In this document: positions 21,477 through 22,827 of the stretch, in pieces
Layout: each line of letters begins with the position of its first letter
How positions within the stretch are numbered: position 1 is the first letter of the stretch
Source of the DNA: a virus
Virus record (IMG/VR): IMGVR_UViG_3300020439_000085
Span: 1 to 22,827 of that record
Reading direction: 5' to 3' (one strand)
DNA length: 22,827 nt
Made by a program: the position numbers and the translations under genes
The notes under the pieces: generated by a model
The model's input: the letters and a program-made list of their open reading frames with translations, nothing else
Databases searched by the model: none
What the model was told of the DNA's origin: nothing

Positions 21477-22094
21477 TTAGAATTTACGGGACACAAATTG
21501 TGAGATGCAGAATCTTCCATATTTTTGTCCTATATGTTTCTCCTCCATTATAACGGGTTTAGCCGCATGATTAATAACTGAAGGAAAAATTAATGTCCTA
21601 TTATTTAAGCACTCTATTTCCAGATCAAAGTCTTCAAAATACAAGTTACCACCAGAAAATTTCTTTGGTTTTCTGTAAAACCAATTTAACACGGTAAACT
21701 GAGAACAATCTCTATGACTCTTATACTCATCATTGTTCTCATAATAAACAAGTTGAGTAAAATGTTGGTTGGTGTTAGAGGCGGTTCCAGGAAAAAACCA
21801 GTGAGGATGACTCATGAAGAACTTACTATCCTCCATAAAGATTTTTTCAGTTATTTGTAAAATAGCTGAATGATTTCTATTTTGATATACGTCCTCAAGA
21901 TACTGACAATGAGTAAACTTTAGAAGTTCTCCATCGGGATCAGTTGCAGAACCATTATTTGTATCAGCAACCATCAATCTTCTTGGACTACAAAGATAGT
22001 CCATCTCTTCCCATAGTTCTTCCAATTCCCATTGATTATAGAGTTCATCTATAAGAACATAGGGGAAAGGTTCTACTTCGTAACTTACTCTCAT
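21477..22094 (-). CDS. 2OG-Fe(II) oxygenase, 205 aa
   Basis: H127-x-D129 (YKSHRDCSQF), H176 (FPSVINHAAKPV) and R194 (YGRFCISQF) give the full set of iron and 2-oxoglutarate ligands. SGGNLYFEDFDLEIE forms the strand pair between them. The N-terminal half (EPFPYVLIDELYNQWELEEL) is typical of this group, which starts with a short strand and a helix. The substrate is unknown; virion protein or nucleotide targets are both conceivable. The ATG begins one base after the 3' end of tRNA-Thr, so tRNA processing would leave an mRNA with almost no leader. It is probably transcribed with cpeT from the late promoter at 22654. Confidence 0.87.
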   Translation of the reverse strand: MRVSYEVEPFPYVLIDELYNQWELEELWEEMDYLCSPRRLMVADTNNGSATDPDGELLKFTHCQYLEDVYQNRNHSAILQITEKIFMEDSKFFMSHPHWFFPGTASNTNQHFTQLVYYENNDEYKSHRDCSQFTVLNWFYRKPKKFSGGNLYFEDFDLEIECLNNRTLIFPSVINHAAKPVIMEEKHIGQKYGRFCISQFVSRKF

Positions 22095-22095
22095 A

Positions 22096-22167
22096 AGCCC
22101 CCGATCCGATTTGAACGGACGACCTGCTGTTTACAAGACAGCTGCTCTACCACTGAGCTACAAGGGC
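22096..22167 (-). tRNA. tRNA-Thr(UGU)
   Basis: It folds as a full cloverleaf: acceptor GCCCTTG/CGGGGGC with two G-U pairs, anticodon stem GCTGT/ACAGC, loop CTTGTAA with anticodon TGT, and a T-arm with TTCAAAT. CCA is not encoded. It is packed two bases after the cpeT stop and one base before the next ATG. Confidence 0.93.
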
Positions 22168-22169
22168 AA

Positions 22170-22637
22170 TTATTTTCTATCAAACTCGAAGTGTCCATGA
22201 CGAGATCCCCAAAGTTGTTCATCATTTTCAGGGTCAAATCCCTGATCGATTACATGATAATATCCATCACCTAATTTGGCAGAGGATTGCATATACGTAT
22301 TCTTGATCCCACGTTGGACAAAACATTCTTTGCCAGTGATGTCACCATGAAATTCATTATCGACTTTTTGGAATACACAATCACATCCAGGGATGTGTTC
22401 TCCATCCTTGTATGTTTTTAGAATTACTTGGTCGTTATCTGAATCGTCAATGACTTCAATTTCTACGGATCGATAAGGATCTCCATCCATCACATATCCT
22501 TGAGTAACAGTGAATCTGTTAGTTCCTTCAATGCGACGATGATTAAGTTCAATCATTGCAAACTCTCTAGGATAGTTGAAAGCCTGCATTTGATTATTAA
22601 AATATCCCTCAAAATAACTACAAAATTCTTCAAGCAT
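22170..22637 (-). CDS. cpeT: CpeT-type phycobiliprotein lyase, 155 aa
   Basis: The sequence follows the CpeT/CpcT family closely: YFEGYFNNQMQAFNYPREFA at the start, then IELNHRRIEGTNRFTVTQGY, DPYRSVEIEV, PGCDCVFQKVDNEFHGDI, GKECFVQRGIKNTYMQS, and the ending DPENDEQLWGSRHGHFEF. Family members attach or carry bilin chromophores for phycobiliproteins in cyanobacteria. Phage members, like this one, are shorter than host CpeT. A phage homologue has been studied and binds phycoerythrobilin, as I recall. It probably alters host light harvesting during infection. ATG 22637 is preferred over an in-frame TTG two codons earlier. An AATAAATA late promoter lies 16 bases upstream, so expression is predicted to be late. 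Confidence 0.92.
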   Translation of the reverse strand: MLEEFCSYFEGYFNNQMQAFNYPREFAMIELNHRRIEGTNRFTVTQGYVMDGDPYRSVEIEVIDDSDNDQVILKTYKDGEHIPGCDCVFQKVDNEFHGDITGKECFVQRGIKNTYMQSSAKLGDGYYHVIDQGFDPENDEQLWGSRHGHFEFDRK

Positions 22638-22653
22638 GATCAAAATTTTCTTT

Positions 22654-22661
22654 TATTTATT
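22654..22661 (-). promoter_or_regulatory. Late promoter AATAAATA
   Basis: It lies between tRNA-Leu and cpeT, 16 bases before the ATG. It would drive cpeT, tRNA-Thr, the oxygenase and the small last gene up to the terminator at 21195-21223. Confidence 0.65.
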
Positions 22662-22665
22662 AGGA

Positions 22666-22750
22666 TGCGAGTAGGGAGACTTGAACTCCCACGAGATTAA
22701 TTCTCAACAGATTTTAAGTCTGGTGCGTCTACCGATTCCGCCATACTCGC
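22666..22750 (-). tRNA. tRNA-Leu(UAA)
   Basis: This is a class II tRNA of 85 bases: acceptor GCGAGTA/TACTCGC with discriminator A, a long variable arm, anticodon loop CTTAAAA with anticodon TAA, and T-arm loop TTCAAGT. The top anticodon-stem pair (27-43) is a C-T mismatch. The D-arm and anticodon region resemble cyanobacterial tRNA-Leu(UAA), but without an intron. CCA is not encoded. Confidence 0.93.
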
Positions 22751-22754
22751 AAGG

Positions 22755-22826
22755 TAGGACTGTCGGGAATTGAACCCGATTCACACCGTTATAAGCAGTG
22801 GGCCTTAACCAATAGGCGACAGTCCC
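22755..22826 (-). tRNA. tRNA-Ile(UAU)
   Basis: It has acceptor GGGACTG/CAGTCCT (first pair G-U), D-stem GCC/GGC, anticodon stem CACTG/CGGTG, loop CTTATAA with anticodon TAT, and T-arm TCGGG/CCCGA. It lies four bases before tRNA-Leu. The 5' end is one base from the window edge, so the assignment is complete but upstream context is missing. Confidence 0.85.
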
Positions 22827-22827
22827 T

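Overview
The window reads as part of a T4-like cyanophage (cyanomyovirus) genome that infects marine picocyanobacteria, probably Synechococcus. The main support is a phycobiliprotein lyase gene (cpeT), a class B asparagine synthetase, a cluster of phage-style tRNA genes with a cyanobacteria-like tRNA-Leu(UAA), several 2OG-Fe(II) oxygenases, a 2228-residue virion protein of the type seen in cyanomyoviruses, and NATAAATA-type late promoters like those of T4. Every gene I can support is on the minus strand, so transcription runs from right to left and coordinates fall along each operon. Coding density is very high. Many stop and start codons overlap as ATGA, GTGA or TAATG, and at least seven genes of 43-59 codons lie between the longer ones.

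Region 1-8.2 kb looks like an early/middle module. It holds many small uncharacterised proteins, an SF2 (UvsW-like) helicase, a ParB/Srx-fold protein with an unknown partner, and a 326-residue protein carrying KxDG-type nucleotidyltransferase (ligase-like) motifs. The control sites here are a good sigma70-type promoter (2703-2731), a strong terminator (1843-1866), and recurring hairpin-plus-TATATT units. Two of those units (685-743 and 7776-7834) are copies of one 59-bp element with identical geometry.

Region 8.2-10.2 kb is a small metabolic operon. A six-cysteine zinc-ribbon-like protein precedes asnB, and both lie behind a sigma70-type promoter. asnB is bounded by an exact 12-bp direct repeat, which suggests a recently inserted gene. 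At the head of this operon a perfect-consensus TTGACA-18-TATAAT promoter points the opposite way (plus strand) into a region with no plus-strand gene.

Region 10.2-21.2 kb is a late, AT-rich structural module. It contains a 59-residue coiled-coil protein, two overlapping 2OG-Fe(II) oxygenases, two unknown proteins, a collagen-like/glycine-rich candidate tail adhesin, a third oxygenase, and the 2228-residue fibre or baseplate protein. Five late-type promoters serve this module. Region 21.2-22.8 kb carries tRNA-Ile(UAU), tRNA-Leu(UAA), cpeT, tRNA-Thr(UGU), a fourth oxygenase and a small unknown gene, and ends at a terminator.

A possible theme, which is inference only, is that prolyl-hydroxylase-like oxygenases modify the Gly-Asn-Pro repeats of the neighbouring adhesin. 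The asnB and cpeT genes would adjust host nitrogen and light-harvesting metabolism.
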